A stretch of DNA of 64,000 bases from assembly GCA_014529385.2 (NCBI GenBank), contig CM043969.1:68165676-68229675 (forward strand), given 5' to 3'. The notes under the pieces are model-generated. The model was not told where the DNA came from. It searched no databases and saw nothing but the letters and a program-made list of their open reading frames with translations. The position numbers and the translations under genes are program-made. Below are positions 33,857-44,508 of the stretch, piece by piece; the first letter of the stretch is position 1; each line of letters begins with the position of its first letter. The stretch is from Adiantum capillus-veneris (taxonomy: Eukaryota; Streptophyta; Polypodiopsida; Polypodiales; Pteridaceae).

Positions 33857-35234
33857 TTCCCCTAAAGGACTTTAACTTTTCCGTCTCGGCAATTTGTTTT
33901 CCCAAGTTTTTGTGGTCAGAATTGATCCAAACTGATTGATACTTGGTCAATTGTTTAATCTTGTCAGTTGGACAACTTCTGTTTCATCAAGTGAGAATTT
34001 TGTTGCAGTTATGCTGAAAAAGACATTATACGCGTATGATGTCTTTTTTCACAGATTTGGACTATTTTGGTTATGCTCACTCTCAGTAGCCCCCTTATGC
34101 TCTGTCCACTCACAAAATTCAGTTTGAACTCTGTTTGAGCAAGTTATGGCTAATTTAGGCTTTTCTTGGCAATTTTCCGCTTTTGACTTGTTTTGGGTCA
34201 ATTGTGATCCAAATGGGATGAAACTTGAAATATAACCTCTAGACAGCTATTACAATGGATCTGTGTTGGCAAAGTATCAAAATATGTCCAAAATTAGGTC
34301 AAAGACATCATACGCGTATGATGTCTTTTTCATCAATTTGGGTCAAGACTTGATATTTATGCTTTCTACAGTGTTTGTAACAATCTTGTCAGGTCAGATA
34401 TAAAAAATAAGCAGTGGATGTGCTAAAAGACATTATACGCGTATGATGTCTTTTGTCCCAGATTTTGACTATTCTTGGTTTTAAGCCTTCTCCAATGTTT
34501 ATACATTGAGTTTCAAGTGTTTTTGTCAGGTTTGAATGTAAAAACAAGATCTGAATCCAAAATTTCCTATTCTTTGCGTTTCTTGGGCTCCGACTTGTCT
34601 TTTTGGGTTTCTTTGAGTGTTAATGCTCTTGTTTTAAGTTGAAATTAGGGTATAACCCCCCTTTTAAACACTCTGGTAAAGTCAAAATTTTTGTTTTGGT
34701 CTCTATTTGGTCATTTAGACATCATACGCGTATGATGTCTAAAGTTGCAGATTTCCAGTTTTTTGGCACAGAATCCTTCCTAAAGCTTTCTCAAGTGCTC
34801 AACAACTCCCAGATACACAGAAAATTTCTCTGACTTTTGTTTATTGCAAGTTTCACTACTAACTCGATGGTTTAGTGATCTAACATGCAATCAACCATAT
34901 CAAGCAAATACTCCAATGATTACTAGCTCTAGATCAGGATCAAATGAAGTCCTACCTAAGCTATTCGTAATCATAAAATGGGTTTGGTAATTGTGATTTT
35001 AAAGAGATCCACTGCCACTCACGGACTAGCAAATTCTTCTTCTATCAACAACTACTCAACACCAACAAAACAACAAACAAATCTAAGCTAAACTAAAAAT
35101 ACTGTCAACACGTAAGACCCAGGAATACCCCACTTCCTAGTATCTCTCAAGATCTTCGGAGTCCACCACTCCTAGATCTTTTCTAACTAAAGTATACAAA
35201 GTAGTTTATACGACTCACGTACTTAGGGCTCTCG
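33857..35234 (-). promoter_or_regulatory. Leader with four palindromic boxes, copy A
   Basis: It lies between the primer site and the Gag ATG. Palindromic boxes are at 34021-34044, 34303-34326, 34428-34451 and 34717-34740, spaced about 125-290 bases. Two have a single-base deviation in one arm. Copy B has the same arrangement, plus about 25 extra bases near the primer site. No coding domain is seen. Packaging, translation control or a DNA-binding array are all possible (inference). Confidence 0.7.
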
Positions 35235-35252
35235 TCCCCGGCAGCGGCGCCA
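35235..35252 (-). other. Primer binding site of copy A (tRNA-Asp type)
   Basis: The minus strand reads TGGCGCCGCTGCCGGGGA, which matches 17 of 18 bases of the complement of plant tRNA-Asp 3' ends (TGGCGCCGTTGCCGGGGA) as I recall them. It lies two bases inside the LTR. Confidence 0.85.
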
Positions 35253-35254
35253 AA

Positions 35255-36192
35255 TGTTAAGGCGGTTACGCCGCTAGCGGAAGCTAAATAGCAAGAACTC
35301 AACCAACAATAGAATTTGTCAGAAGAGGACGGAGCTTGACCCGCAGGCGCATGGAAACAACTAGGTGGGTGTCAAATCACCTACTCGACCTTCTAATGAC
35401 AATCACTACTAAGGAAATCAACTCTAAGTTCTAAAATACGCAAGTGACTGAAATCCGTACTACGAACGAATGCTATACGAAATAGGATCTAGAATCATTG
35501 AATCGATCTCAAACTCAAGGGGAAGTCTATACACTAGGTAAGAACAACACCCTAAAGACTTGAACTGCAAAATCAACCTATAACCACTCCGTGCGGTAAA
35601 TGCGTATGAAGACAGACCGAAAAATACAGGTGATCGAAACTTGATCCCGATGGTACTAATGTGTAGGTCTACTTGTTGTGGTTCTATAGATATGCTGCAC
35701 GCTCCATTCCGACAAACGAGTTGGAAGAAAACTCACACCGAAGCTCGTAGGAACTTACCACACATAGAAGCCGATAGCGCGCACTCTTGGTATCTGTGCG
35801 TAGCTCTCGCCGTTGCTAACACAATGGCGGTGTCGCTTCTCGATTGGCGGCTCCGTAGCTCGCGTAGCAAGTAGATAAGACTCTCTCTCTCTCACTCTCT
35901 CTCAGACACAGTCACGGCGCTCAAAAACTCACTTTGATTAATAATCTGAATCCCCTTAGGTTACAAAAACTTTGGCTTATATACCTCAGCCTTGGAGGTG
36001 AGAACATCTCTAACTAATTACATCAGCAAGTGAAATTACTTCGGGATTACAAGCTGGAAACTCAATTGAGTCCCGTTACTTAATGAATGGCTGAAATCAA
36101 AATTAATGTCGGAAAGACATTTATTACAATCAATGGTTACAAAATGATGAGTGTGAGCAAAAATGTGGGTGTGACCCTCTGCTGGCTCAACA
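35255..36192 (-). repeat. Copy A 5' LTR (right)
   Basis: A 938-bp LTR with the same TG...CA ends as its partner. Transcription of the element would start here, running leftward. Several internal sites match the right LTR of copy B rather than the left LTR of copy A. Confidence 0.93.
35976..35983 (-). promoter_or_regulatory. TATA box in the copy A 5' LTR
   Basis: The minus strand reads TATATAAG, conserved in all four LTRs of the family (18961, 35976, 44244, 62336). About 210 bases of presumed U3 lie upstream of it. Confidence 0.6.
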
Positions 36193-36343
36193 CAAACATA
36201 TGAGCGACATCCTCCTGAGTATATGCAAAAAATACCTGAAATGTATATCAAAAAAGACCAATCCCAACAGGTCCCGATCCAAGGGCTAGGTTTATATGTG
36301 GTACCCCCCTTTTTTTAGAAAAAGCTAAGAGTACTAAAGTAGC

Positions 36344-36379
36344 AGTGTGTGTGTGTGTGTGTGGTGGGGGGGGGGGTAT

Positions 36380-36433
<54 letters not shown>

Positions 36434-36522
36434 TGAGAGAGAGAGTGAACGAGGGAGAGAGAGGGAGGGAGGTGTGAGGGAGTCTGTGTGAGAGAGATGG
36501 TGAGAGTGTGTGTGTGGCATTT

Positions 36523-36566
<44 letters not shown>

Positions 36567-36593
36567 TATCTTGCACCTTCTTGGGCTGCCGAC

Positions 36594-36647
<54 letters not shown>

Positions 36648-36650
36648 AGG

Positions 36651-36721
<71 letters not shown>
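36344..36721. repeat. Cluster of GT, G and GA simple repeats
   Basis: A short GT run and a G tract are followed by several long (GA)n blocks broken by short unique linkers (for example 36570-36596). They yield artificial Ser-Leu and Arg-Glu open frames. I see no gene. Confidence 0.93.
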
Positions 36722-36725
<4 letters not shown>

Positions 36726-36974
36726 TGGAGGAGAGGCAGAGGGTGGTGCCAAGGGGGGGGTGGTCTCTTTGTTGACGAATGAGCATGGAGGGGGTTGGCG
36801 ACGGCAACCTGCGATCAAGAGGAAGAAAAAAACGTTTTATTAAAATATTATAAGGCTTCCCTCTTGGGGTTTGTTCCCGTGGCCAAGGCTTTTGAAAGTC
36901 GGCCATCAACGGTAACCTATGGCCATCAAACTCTGCTATGGTCCTTGCTCATCTTTGCATCATGATATCTCTAC

Positions 36975-36976
<2 letters not shown>

Positions 36977-37031
<55 letters not shown>
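36977..37031. repeat. (TC)n microsatellite
   Basis: A pure CT run of about 55 bases, of opposite strand polarity to the GA cluster just upstream, so the two could fold together. Confidence 0.94.
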
Positions 37032-37034
<3 letters not shown>

Positions 37035-38796
37035 TAATAAGACTTATTTTTCAAAGTTTCAGCAATAACTTTTGTTTGAAGCAAGATTTGTTCATTTTAA
37101 AGTTTGTCCAAAGTTTAGTTCATTCTAATTGTTTTCATTCAATTTCAAATTTTGACCCGAGATGCACTTTGGGAGCCCTTTTTGAGGGTGTTAAGATTGG
37201 ATTTTGGAAAAGTTTGTACGTAGGAAACGTAGTCCTAAACACAAGGAAAAATATTGGTTCTTTGAGTATTTTGAGATTCCATTGTTTTGATGCTCGTTTA
37301 AGTCGTAGATTAAGAAAAAAGTTAGGAAATATTGTTTTACACCATTTTTTGTAAAAATTGCCAACTTGTAGGTTGATATTCGGAGAATCCAAGCAAGATG
37401 TGACCTTTTTTTCATCACATGACTATTGAAGAGTACAACAAGGCGAATAATTTTATGTGAGATGAGCTCGGACAGATTTGGAGCAGATTGGAAGCTACGA
37501 GCCATTGAAAATGGCCCAAAACTTTGATTGGCACATGTCACACGTCACTTGGTGAGCTAAGCGGGGAATTGTTGTTTGCTACGTAACTTGCCGAGTTACG
37601 TGGTGGATTGTGCCACAATGATGCAATAGATTTTTTTCCACGACCAGAAAGAGGCACAAAAAAACCACACAAGCAATACTTCCCAAACACATGCATCAAG
37701 TTGAGCAAGAAAGATATAGAGCAAAGGTAAGAGAGAGAGAGGAATGATCTTGTGCAATACTTGGTTTACAACTTTCATACTGAGGATGTTTCATGTGAGT
37801 GCTATCATGGAGCTTGCATAAATTAGACCAACGCGCTTAGTGAATGCTAGCATTGCCATCACATATGCATTGCACTCTCTCACTTGCAATGTGTAGCATC
37901 AAAGTTTCCTTCACACCAAGTGTGAAGCTCACAAAATGCTTACTATACCTAAATCTCTCCACACGCATATAGAATTGGGGTGCTATGTGAGACACAAGAG
38001 ATGATTTACAAGGAAGGAGAGGGGCCTATTTATAGGTTGGAGTCCCCTCATTAAGATTATTGATTAAAAAAATAACAAGCTAACAAACCAAGATTAAGAG
38101 TTTTTTGAATATCAAAATATGGCGAGTCTCCCTTGTCCGCTTGAATCATGGACGTGGTCTCAAGAGGAGGGTATTGTTGATGGTAGAAGAAGAGAAAATT
38201 ATAGAGATGAAGAGAGTGACAATGAGAGATGGAGTATTTTTACTATGTACATGTCTTGAGATAAGGTGTCTTTTCAGGTTAGGTCAATGGATATTTGTGT
38301 TAGTAGGTTTGTAATTAGTGAGATGACTATGTTATGCACACATGGTGCATTATATGGGGATTTACAATGGATGATTTCTCAAGTGGGATGATTGATCACA
38401 TGGAGTGTGTGAACGCTATGAGAAGCCTGAGAAATTTTACGTGTGTATACCAATGGATCAAGCGGTTAGTAAATCTAGTCCTCATAATAACTTGTGGTTG
38501 TTGGCGAAGTCGTGTTGAAGTAGAAACATCAGCCACTTGATGCTAGAAATCTCTCATTTGCAGAGGTTAAACTTGAGATGTTTTGGTGATTTTAAATGAT
38601 TTTGGAAAGGATGAAGAGAAATTGGTAAGATGGAAGTGATTATAGAGAGATATAGGAGCATATATGTGTGTAGAAACATGGTTTTGAATCTATGGAAGTA
38701 AGAAAGGAGGGGAATGGTGAGGAAGGTGAGAGAGAAGATAGGATTTGTAGGTTTGAGTGAGGGATGGATAAAATGAGTGGGTGTGTATATGTAACC
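37032..38796. other. No gene seen
   Basis: AT-rich unique-looking DNA. Open frames are under 120 codons and show no domain, and neither strand shows transposon ends that I can recognise. Confidence 0.5.
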
Positions 38797-38918
38797 AATG
38801 AATATTACAATAACTACATTAATCAAGAGTCAAGACATTCGTTTAGGAGAATTGATGAATGAATATTACAATAACTACATTAATCAAGAGTCAAGACATT
38901 AGTTTAGGAGAATTGATG
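38797..38918. repeat. 61-bp tandem duplication
   Basis: Two head-to-tail units (38797-38857 and 38858-38918) begin AATGAATATTACAATAAC and differ at one base, which points to a recent local duplication. Confidence 0.93.
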
Positions 38919-39551
38919 CATTCATGAAGAAATACTATTGAGTACAATAAATAGGAAAATTGAGTAACCCCTTCAACTTTTATCCACAAGTTCAACTTAT
39001 GCAAGTAGTAATCCTAGTAGATGCATCCATCATAACCCAAAAAAAAAACAATTAATCTCTTAGTTTATGGACTACAGGTGTCATAAGATTACTACACGTG
39101 CTATAGATGTCCATACAGAGAGAATGAGGATATGAGGGGGACCTGGTTAGCCATGGTTGGAGAGATTTTAGTAACGGCATAGGGGAGAGGGAGAATTTCC
39201 TCCAATCTGTGTGTTAGAGGATTCTACATATATGCTCTTAAGTAGCATAGAATGGGTGGGTCCATGGGAGAGTAGTTGTCGGTTTCTTCTCTATTATGGG
39301 TAAGAGGGTTGATGGGGGTAGAAAAGAAGAGGTTTGGGTGCACTATGTAGGGAGTGGGTACCTTGTGCGCACATTAGTGTTATATTATACTCTCCATATA
39401 ATCCCAATGCTTTGGGTTTGGTTTAAACCAAAGCATTTAAGGATTAGTACTCCCAAGTGAATAAGGCAATGATCCCACATGTAAGGCCTTCTATGCTATC
39501 TTGTGTGTAAAGATGGCCCTCCTTCCTTCCCACACTAGGAGGTCTCAGAGA
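38919..39551. other. No gene seen
   Basis: Unique-looking, moderately AT-rich DNA without coding motifs or repeats. Confidence 0.45.
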
Positions 39552-39603
39552 GGGCACTAGGCCCCCAAGGGACCTAGTGCCCACCCTTGGGGGCCTAGTG
39601 CCC
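39552..39603. repeat. Perfect 20-bp inverted repeat (hairpin)
   Basis: The left arm GGGCACTAGGCCCCCAAGGG (39552-39571) is the exact reverse complement of 39584-39603, with a 12-base loop. The loop repeats part of the right arm (CCTAGTGCCCA). It is GC-rich and would form a very stable stem. It could be a foldback element remnant or a chance local inversion. Confidence 0.9.
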
Positions 39604-39829
39604 ACCATTGAGCATGTCCAATATTGTTGGTATGTTATGGACTCTTATGTGTATTTGGACAAATAGTTCTTCACTAACCGCTAGAGTCAAACTCTTTCAA
39701 ATCCGTTGGCACAAAAATCCTGTACAAGCCTTTTGATATCTTGGGTTGTTGATTGAGGTGAAGAGTTGGAGAAGATGGTGGGTTTTATTTGTGATAATAC
39801 TACTTTGTGTGCCCATCTAGATGGTCTAT

Positions 39830-42060
39830 TGATGCCTCTGTGGATGTATTTGAACACTTGAAATGAAGATATTGTCTTTCTTTATCATGCTCCTGTTTAT
39901 CTTGCCATTTTTAATTTCAAGTTTCATGATGAGAAAATTGATTTTGATAGCTAATCCATCCTTAAAGAATGTACCATTATGATATATTGTCAAACATGGG
40001 GGTAAGTTGGGTTTTGGTTGAGGAAGAGTGAATGGTGATGGTTGTTGACGCATAATATATCATCAAAATATCTGAATGCATTTTATAATGATATTAGTTT
40101 TTTCTATTGTTTAGGTCTTGTAGTGTGATTGAGATATACTCATTTTCAAGGGAGTGCAGATAGAGGTTGCACCATATTGGGGAACAAGCTAATCACATAG
40201 GTATGCCATTTATTTGTCTATAGGTACCCCCATTGCATTGAACAGTCATATTGTCTATGAGCCATGAGTTGATAAAAAGAGCTTGTTGCTTGGTGATTGA
40301 TAAGACTTTCTTGTATTCTTGCCTAGACCAATTGCCTAGAATGCAGGTGAATGGGAACATTTTGAAGGAGATGTAATGCTTGTGTGCATGTTCATAAGAA
40401 TAAGAAATGAGTTGAGCTATCTAGTTTTTAGCCCAATGGTTCCTTCATGGGAGATGTTCTCATAACATTTCTTGATGTCAGCCAAGAAAATGGTGGTAGC
40501 ATCAACTAGTAGATTGATTACCACATCATATAGTGAGTCTACTATCCACCAAGACTAGGTTTTAATATTGTGGCATAGTAATGCTTTTTTGTTTAAGCAA
40601 AAATCTCTCTTCTTAATAATGAGGGGGATGCATGTTTTTAAGGTACACACCAGGATATGAAAAGTAGTATTTTGCTCCATTAATGATCGATCTAAAAGCT
40701 TTCTTATGAGCCTTATAGTTGGCCATTAAGTAGGGGAGAGGGGAAATGTTTGTAATGTGGATTTTTTCATAGGTAAGGTATATCCTTTGTAGGTCTTTTT
40801 CTTGGGTTTCACTATGAGGGATGAAATCTGTTTCTACTAGCCTTTGCTTAACTTGAGATACCATATATGCTTTACATACCAATACGGGGTTATTGGGTGC
40901 TTTGTCCAAGCAGGTAACAAAAAGGTTTTCTTTAATGTGTTTTATCACTATTTTTAGGTCTTGAATGTTTTTTTACAGATCATTGTCTTGGTATGTTGAC
41001 ATGACAATAATCCCAAAATAGTTCCTTGATGGTATTTATGGGCTAGTTAATAGAAATTACCTTTTCGGCTAGAAAGGCGAGTACTATATTCCATAGGCTT
41101 TCACAAATAGTATGTACATAAGGGTTGGTAGGTATGTGATTTAACCCTTTATGTAAGACCTTTTGAATGAATGAATCAAAACCAGTCAAGTCATAACTTA
41201 ATACATGCTTGACCTATTCAGAGAATCCCATACTCCTAGGATTACAAAAGCATGTGTGTTGTGATTCAAAACAAAAAACTACATTTGCATTACGTATTTT
41301 GTCCTTGACAGATTCCAAAAAAGACCATCCAAAAGAGACTTGCTTAAGGTTACATGTACCTTTGTCTCACATGTCATAGACAAAAAGAACAATGAAGCCT
41401 CTTACAGAAGGCACATCTAAACATGCATTCACATATTTTAGGTGATATATTAGGGGGGGATCGATAGGTGGTTGTGGGGCTAGTTGCTTCTTCTCCCAGC
41501 TTCATCTTTGGTAGAAGCTCATGTAATTCACAAATACAATTGGTTTTAAGCTAATTGGGCACATCTTGGCGTGTAAGTAGATCTTCTATGAGCATTAGGT
41601 GGGTTTGATGGTGTGGTATGCATGGTAGATATAGATGGTCGGGTTTTGTTAGGAGTTGAAGAGGTCTAGTTGACTATGGAGTAGCTACCAAACGATTCCC
41701 ATGGTAAGGTTGGGTTAGCTATCTAGGGTTTTGGTTACATGGTTTTCCACCTCTTCCCTGGGTGTTTGCATCTAGGTTGGCCCTTTTTCCTCCTCTTTTA
41801 TCTTGACATGTAGGGAGCACTACCTTGTCTAAGAATAGTTCCAGTTCTCTCTAGGTAATTTTGGTAGAGGTTAGTGGAAGAGAGTTGCATGCTTGATGTA
41901 GAGCTTCAGCATTTCTCTATACATTACATGAAATAAGAGAGCCTTAATAGCCTCCCGGCCTTCTGTGGAGACCCACTTTAGGAATTTGAGTGTTGGTTTC
42001 TTCATGGAGTCAGCTAGGAAGAAGGCTTGTACCTTAAGTATCATGAGCCACAAGATGTGG
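39830..42060 (-). pseudogene. Decayed Penelope-like reverse transcriptase
   Basis: The minus strand carries scattered but ordered motifs. An N-terminal stretch has EGREAIKALLFHVMYREMLK (41900-41960). Further on are VSFGWSFLESVKDKIRNANV and CFESQHTCFCNPRSMGF (41210-41345), then VLSYDLTGFDSFIQKVLHKG and a CLDKAPNNPVLVCK stretch (about 40900). RT-like pieces are LPYLMANYKAHKKAFRSI (about 40690-40735), FLADIKKCYENI (about 40455-40493, the DITRCYE-type catalytic box) and NAMGVPID (about 40210-40240, the GIPMG box). This order and wording match, from memory, green-lineage Penelope-like RTs without the GIY-YIG endonuclease. Many stops and frame changes are present, so it is long dead. A different non-LTR RT is the alternative. 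Confidence 0.5.
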
Positions 42061-43081
42061 TCAAACCATAGAACATTACCATCCTTGCATGATTCCCCTT
42101 TATGAAATCACATCCACATTTTATATAAAGGGTCTATGTATATTCCACAATTGGTTAGTGAAATATTGAGCTCAGACAGTCAGAGAGATCACTCCCTTTA
42201 CACCAAGAACACACCCTGGGTTTTGTAAACACCTTTGGATCTAAAAAACAAACATGGTATATCTACATTGCAAGTGTTTCGTACGATTTGAGTGTCGACT
42301 CCCACGACCTTCTAGGTGATATATCTCACTATCCAAGTTTCATTTTGAGAATATGTCAGTTGCATATGATTCCTAGTGCTTAGGAGCATCTAGTAGGTTT
42401 GTCTGGCATCAAATTTGGTGACCTGTAGTTTTGCTGCTGCTGTTGGAAAAAATAATAATTTTTGCCAATGTGCAGATTTTAGGTTTACTAGTCTAGAAGT
42501 GTTCTTGACTTAGTAAGGAATATTCCTGCCAAGTTTTGTGTTGATTGGAGTTGATTTGCTATTGGTTTTGCATGTGGATGTGTGATTGGATCGAAGAGGT
42601 AGAAATAAAAAATTCTTAGTTAGAGGGTTCATAGATCGTTTTCACATAGTGTATTGTGTTCAAACAAGAGCTTGGAAACTTCTTGGTGTGCCTCCATGCC
42701 CTAGTCGAGTCACTTGCTCCCTTGGATTGACATTTTAGTCTTGGGACCGTCTCTTGTGAGATGTGATAGAGCTGTAAAAAGGCCCCTTCAAACAAGGACT
42801 AATCTAAAATTGGTAACCCTATAGGCCATTATGAAGTGAGCGGTGTAGCATCACGCCCCTTGCACTCCACGTGTCAACCACTAAGTTCTAACTCATCTCT
42901 ATGGTGTTAACCCTCACGGACACCCTATCACCTACGATGGGCGTCGTATTATTTATTTGGTAGAGTCGAGAACTGGGCTTGTCAGTGCAATAGGTGTGTA
43001 GGTGATCGCCGACCTTATTTTTGCAACAGTTGTGCAATGATCGGCCACTGTGGGCGTCCATGTGTGAACGGGCCAAACTCT
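42061..43081. other. No gene seen
   Basis: Unique-looking DNA. The only open frame of note (42888-43076, minus) has no recognisable domain. Confidence 0.45.
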
Positions 43082-43089
43082 TATAAAAG
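43082..43089 (+). promoter_or_regulatory. TATA-like box upstream of a GA-rich leader
   Basis: TATAAAAG at 43082-43089 is followed about 100 bases later by a long (GA)n run and, at 43396, by AG|GTGAGT, a consensus-like plant 5' splice site. Together they look like a core promoter with a leader exon. It could be a host gene or an old LTR. Confidence 0.35.
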
Positions 43090-43190
43090 GTCCATTTGAC
43101 CTAAAAATCCTCAATCTCTGAGGTGTAAGCTAAGGAGTGCTCTTGCTCCATCTCTGTCTCCTTCTCCTTCGTGTATATATGTGTGTATGC

Positions 43191-43191
<1 letters not shown>

Positions 43192-43285
<94 letters not shown>
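43192..43285. repeat. (GA)n microsatellite
   Basis: A pure GA run of about 94 bases, placed downstream of the TATA-like box as GA tracts often are in plant 5' leaders. Confidence 0.95.
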
Positions 43286-43288
<3 letters not shown>

Positions 43289-43473
43289 TCGAGCATTACA
43301 GCGACATCGACGGCGAAAAGGCGGTAGAGCGTGGCATCAACGACAGCTCCTTCTTCTTCGCAGCACAGGATCCTTCACGAAAAAAGCATTGAGAGGTGAG
43401 TGACACACCATTGTTCTTTGAGCTTGCTAGGATTCTCTAGCTATGTGTTTGTAGCCTTTCAAGGCTCGCACAC

Positions 43474-44097
43474 TGTTAAGGCGGTTACGCCGCTAGCAGA
43501 AGCTAAATAGCGAGAACTCAACCAACAACAGAATTTGTCAGACAAGGACGAAGCTTGACCTGCAGGCGCATGGAAACAACTAGGTGGGTGTCAAATCACC
43601 TACTCGACCTTCTAATGACAATCACTACTAAGGAAATCAAATCTAAGTTCTAAAATACGCAAGTGACTGAAATCCTTACTACGAACGAATGCTATACGAA
43701 ACAGGATCTAGAATCATTGAATCGATCTCAAACTCAAGGGGAAGTCTATACACTAGGTAAGAACAACACCTTAAAGACTTGAACTGCAAAATCAACCTAT
43801 AACCACTCCGTGCGGTAAACGCGTATGAAGACAGGCCGAAAAATACATGTGATCGAAACTTGACCCCGATGGTACTAATGTGTAGCTCTACTCGTTGTGG
43901 TTCTATAGATATGCTGCACGCTCTATTCCGACACACGAGTTGGAAGAAAACTCACACCGAAGCTCGTAGGAACTTACCACACATAGAAGCCGATAGCGCG
44001 CACTCTTGGTATCTGTGCATAGCTCTCGCCGTTGCTAACACAATGGCGGTGTCGCTTCTCCAATGGCGGCTCCGTAGCTCGCGTAGCAAGTAGATAA

Positions 44098-44172
<75 letters not shown>

Positions 44173-44459
44173 ACACAGTCACAGCGCTCCAAAAACTCAC
44201 TTTGATTAATAATCTGAATCTCCTTAGGTTACAAAAACTTTGGCTTATATACCTCAGCCTTGGAGGTGAGAACATCTCTAACTAATTACATCAGCAAGTG
44301 AAATTACTTCGGAATTACAAGCTGGAAACTCAATTGAGTCCCGTTACTTAATGAATGGCTCAAATCAAAATTAATGTCGGAAAGACATTTATTACAATCA
44401 ATGGTTACAAAATGATGAGTGTGAGCAAAAATGTGGGTGTGATCCTCTGCTGGTCAACA
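43474..44459 (-). repeat. Copy B 3' LTR (left)
   Basis: It is 986 bp, longer than the other three LTRs because the CT run at 44100-44170 is about 71 bases, against about 25 interrupted bases elsewhere. A TATATAAG box lies at 44244-44251 (minus). It is followed by the polypurine tract at 44460-44471. Confidence 0.93.
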
Positions 44460-44508
44460 CTCCCCCCCTCCCCGTTCATGTCGTCCCTGACATGACTTTT
44501 ATGATTGG

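Larger units (their letters stand above)
18239..36192 (-). mobile_element. Giant Ty3/Gypsy element, copy A
   Basis: It is 17,954 bp between TG...CA LTR ends of 939 and 938 bp, with a polypurine tract and a tRNA-Asp-type primer site at the right places. The flanks are CAAAT on the left and CAAAC on the right, a target duplication with one mismatch. Parts from right to left are LTR, leader with palindromic boxes, Gag, protease, RT, RNase H, two HHCC modules, integrase, spacer with palindromic boxes, extra ORF, LTR. There is no chromodomain. The extra ORF and primer type suggest the Athila/Tat side of Ty3/Gypsy. The LTRs differ at roughly 2%, so it is young, with under ten or so breaks. Confidence 0.9.

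Noticed and set aside
35235-35252. tRNA gene fragment
   Set aside because: Only the 18 bases complementary to a tRNA 3' end are present, next to an LTR. This is a primer binding site, not a tRNA gene.
36315-36909. Long Ser-Leu and Arg-Glu open frames over 36315-36909
   Set aside because: They are translations of GA/TC dinucleotide repeats on both strands, with no unique domain.
38105-38540. Short + strand open frames as host exons
   Set aside because: No recognisable protein family, biased low-information composition, and no convincing splice structure.
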